Below, one piece after another: positions 4,446-5,375 of a stretch of 5,375 nucleotides of DNA. Under the pieces are notes generated by a model. The model had not been told where the DNA came from. It was given only the letters and a program-made list of their open reading frames with translations, and did no database searches. The DNA is from Gammaproteobacteria bacterium (GTDB lineage: Bacteria > Pseudomonadota > Gammaproteobacteria > SZUA-229): contig JAJRTD010000146.1 of the NCBI GenBank assembly GCA_024278435.1, positions 1 to 5,375 on the forward strand, written 5' to 3'. The stretch's first letter is position 1. Each line of letters opens with the position of its first letter. Position numbers and translations under genes: made by a program.

Positions 4446-5057
4446 CTATCCGGCATACTGCCGCGCCAGCGCCGCATAAACATCATCCTGAAAAGTGCCG
4501 CTGTCACTATCCAGCTGCAGCAGAATATCGGCCAGATGTTCGTTGTCTTCACGATCATTCCATATTTTTTTGTAGCTGCCCTCTTTGTAGCCGTTATCCT
4601 GCCTGAACATATTAAGCACATTCTTGCCGACATAGGTCTCATACAGCTCATCAAATGACATATCGAGATATTTCATTATTCCGGCAATAAAGGAAAAATG
4701 CGCTCCCTGGTCGGTCAGGGTCAGTAATGCCAGACATTCGATAGTCTTGCGCACGTCTTCAGCCTGCATGGCGTTATCAAAATCCCGGGCGATCAGGGCC
4801 GCCGTATCCTCTAACGGCTGGTTCTGCTCAAGGCGAATACTCAGGGCAAAGTGCACGATATCCACGACTTCAAGCTTGACCTGCATAATGTCGGCATCCT
4901 GCTTCTTCCACCACTTCCAGCCATAGTGCTCCAGCATCTCGGAGGCTTCCATCCAGATTGCGCGGTACCATTCGTTGCCGGCAGTGCGCCAATCAGGATT
5001 AACCCTGCTGTTCATCGAGTCCTGTAACTCAAGCATCGTTTGTATTTTCTGTTTCAT
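4446..5057 (-). CDS. dUTP diphosphatase, dimeric all-alpha type
   Basis: This protein belongs to the dUTPase_2 family, unrelated in fold to the trimeric Dut enzyme. It hydrolyses dUTP (and usually dUDP) to dUMP, keeping uracil out of DNA and feeding thymidylate synthesis. With the ATG at 5057 it has 203 residues. The magnesium-binding pattern is intact: Glu37 and Glu40 in 'WMEASEML', Glu63 and Asp66 in 'KLEVVDIVHF'. The typical 'YGWKWWKK' lies at 45-52, and the late family motif 'NGYKEGSYKKIWNDREDNEHL' spans 155-175 with its Gly-Tyr-Lys and Glu-Asp-Asn. A TTG at 5117 would extend it by 20 residues not expected in the family. No clear Shine-Dalgarno precedes the ATG. A predicted promoter at 5128-5100 supports a single-gene transcript. 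Family members also occur in phages, but nothing else here is phage-like. Confidence 0.92.
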   Translation of the reverse strand: MKQKIQTMLELQDSMNSRVNPDWRTAGNEWYRAIWMEASEMLEHYGWKWWKKQDADIMQVKLEVVDIVHFALSIRLEQNQPLEDTAALIARDFDNAMQAEDVRKTIECLALLTLTDQGAHFSFIAGIMKYLDMSFDELYETYVGKNVLNMFRQDNGYKEGSYKKIWNDREDNEHLADILLQLDSDSGTFQDDVYAALARQYAG

Positions 5058-5099
5058 AGTCGTTTGATAATAAGCGGCGCGATGGCCATTCGTCGATCG

Positions 5100-5128
5100 T
5101 TTATATTGCTGAATCAATTTTATAACAA
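5100..5128 (-). promoter_or_regulatory. Sigma-70 promoter of the dUTPase gene
   Basis: On the minus strand TTGTTA (5128-5123) and TATAAA (5105-5100) are separated by 17 bp, predicting a start near 5093 and a leader of about 36 nt. Confidence 0.6.
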
Positions 5129-5162
5129 AAATATCTGGCGGCGCTTATATATTCCGGACAAT

Positions 5163-5187
5163 AAAAAACTCGCCATAGCGGGTCTTT
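5163..5187 (-). terminator. Terminator of the PEP-CTERM gene
   Basis: On the minus strand CCCGC (5182-5178) pairs with GCGAG (5173-5169) around TATG with one C-A mismatch. The stem continues as A/T pairs into a run of six T (5168-5163). It lies 17 bp behind the stop codon. Confidence 0.62.
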
Positions 5188-5204
5188 ACAGAATTTATAC
5201 AGTA

Positions 5205-5375
5205 TCAGCGGCGTCTACGATGGCCGACAGCCACAATACCCAACAGACCCAGTGCTAACAGACCGACTATGCCCGGCTCAGGTACATCATGCTCATTGTC
5301 ATCGTCTGAGCAACGTTTTTTGCAATCATAGTCTCTCCAGTAGTCGCGATCTTTTTTATAATCGAACCTTTTATC
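5205..5375 (-). CDS. PEP-CTERM sorting-domain protein, C-terminal end (5' end outside window)
   Basis: The frame is open from the right edge to a TGA at 5207-5205, giving the last 56 residues of a protein whose start lies outside. The end is a textbook PEP-CTERM signal: 'VPEPG' (residues 31-35), a hydrophobic helix 'IVGLLALGLLGIVAVG' and a terminal cluster of four arginines after Gly-His. Such tails direct exported proteins to an exosortase (EpsH/XrtA family), which cleaves at the PEP motif; host genomes usually also have exopolysaccharide and exosortase genes. The 30 visible residues before the motif are extremely charged, rich in Asp, Lys, Arg and Tyr with two cysteines (DYKKDRDYWRDYDCKKRC). 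That is unlike the usual neutral secreted domain before this tail. Function of the main body is unknown. A terminator follows at 5187-5163. Confidence 0.9.
   Translation of the reverse strand, partial: DKRFDYKKDRDYWRDYDCKKRCSDDDNEHDVPEPGIVGLLALGLLGIVAVGHRRRR

Noticed and set aside
4305..4658. Plus-strand open frame at the 3' end of the dUTPase gene
   Set aside because: It mostly overlaps the conserved dUTPase C-terminus on the other strand and starts within a repeat unit.
5058..5117. TTG start at 5117 for the dUTPase
   Set aside because: It would place the start upstream of the predicted transcript start and add residues not found in the family. The ATG at 5057 gives the expected length.

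Overview
The window looks like chromosomal DNA from a gammaproteobacterium. The ribosomal proteins L28 and L33 are close to the Escherichia coli sequences and adjacent as rpmB-rpmG. FolB also reads as gammaproteobacterial. The PEP-CTERM tail at the right edge and the TusA-like protein suggest an environmental, perhaps sulfur-metabolising, lineage; this is inference and I cannot name a genus.

Layout from left to right. The 3' two-thirds of a LysR-family regulator gene (+) enters at the left edge and ends at 554, followed by a likely terminator. A gene-poor stretch with several small palindromes runs to about 869. Three minus-strand genes follow, in transcription order folB (2208-1819), folK (1813-1325) and a small TusA-like gene (1128-889). 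folB and folK are 5 bp apart. A 146-bp repeat-like element with terminal inverted repeats and a 17-bp perfect inner palindrome separates folK from the TusA-like gene. A divergent control region (2209-2443) holds a folB -10 box, a 15-bp hairpin and a good sigma-70 promoter for rpmB. rpmB and rpmG form a compact pair closed by a textbook terminator at 2885-2913. ppk2 (3080-4060, +) encodes a polyphosphate kinase 2, preceded by an apparent FNR-type box correctly spaced from a -10 box. The 4061-4445 gap carries a 193-bp unit bounded by 14-bp perfect inverted repeats. On the minus strand lie a dimeric-type dUTPase gene (5057-4446) and, at the right edge, the 3' end of a PEP-CTERM protein gene that is open to the window end.

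Functionally these are mostly housekeeping genes. FolB and FolK catalyse consecutive steps of folate synthesis. L28 and L33 are large-subunit ribosomal proteins. PPK2 uses polyphosphate to phosphorylate nucleotides, and dUTPase keeps dUTP out of DNA. I see no defence system, CRISPR array, tRNA, rRNA or intact transposase. The items most worth a second look are regulatory or repeat-derived: the FNR-like site at ppk2, the two inverted-repeat elements, the divergent folB/rpmB control region, and the highly charged stem of the PEP-CTERM protein.
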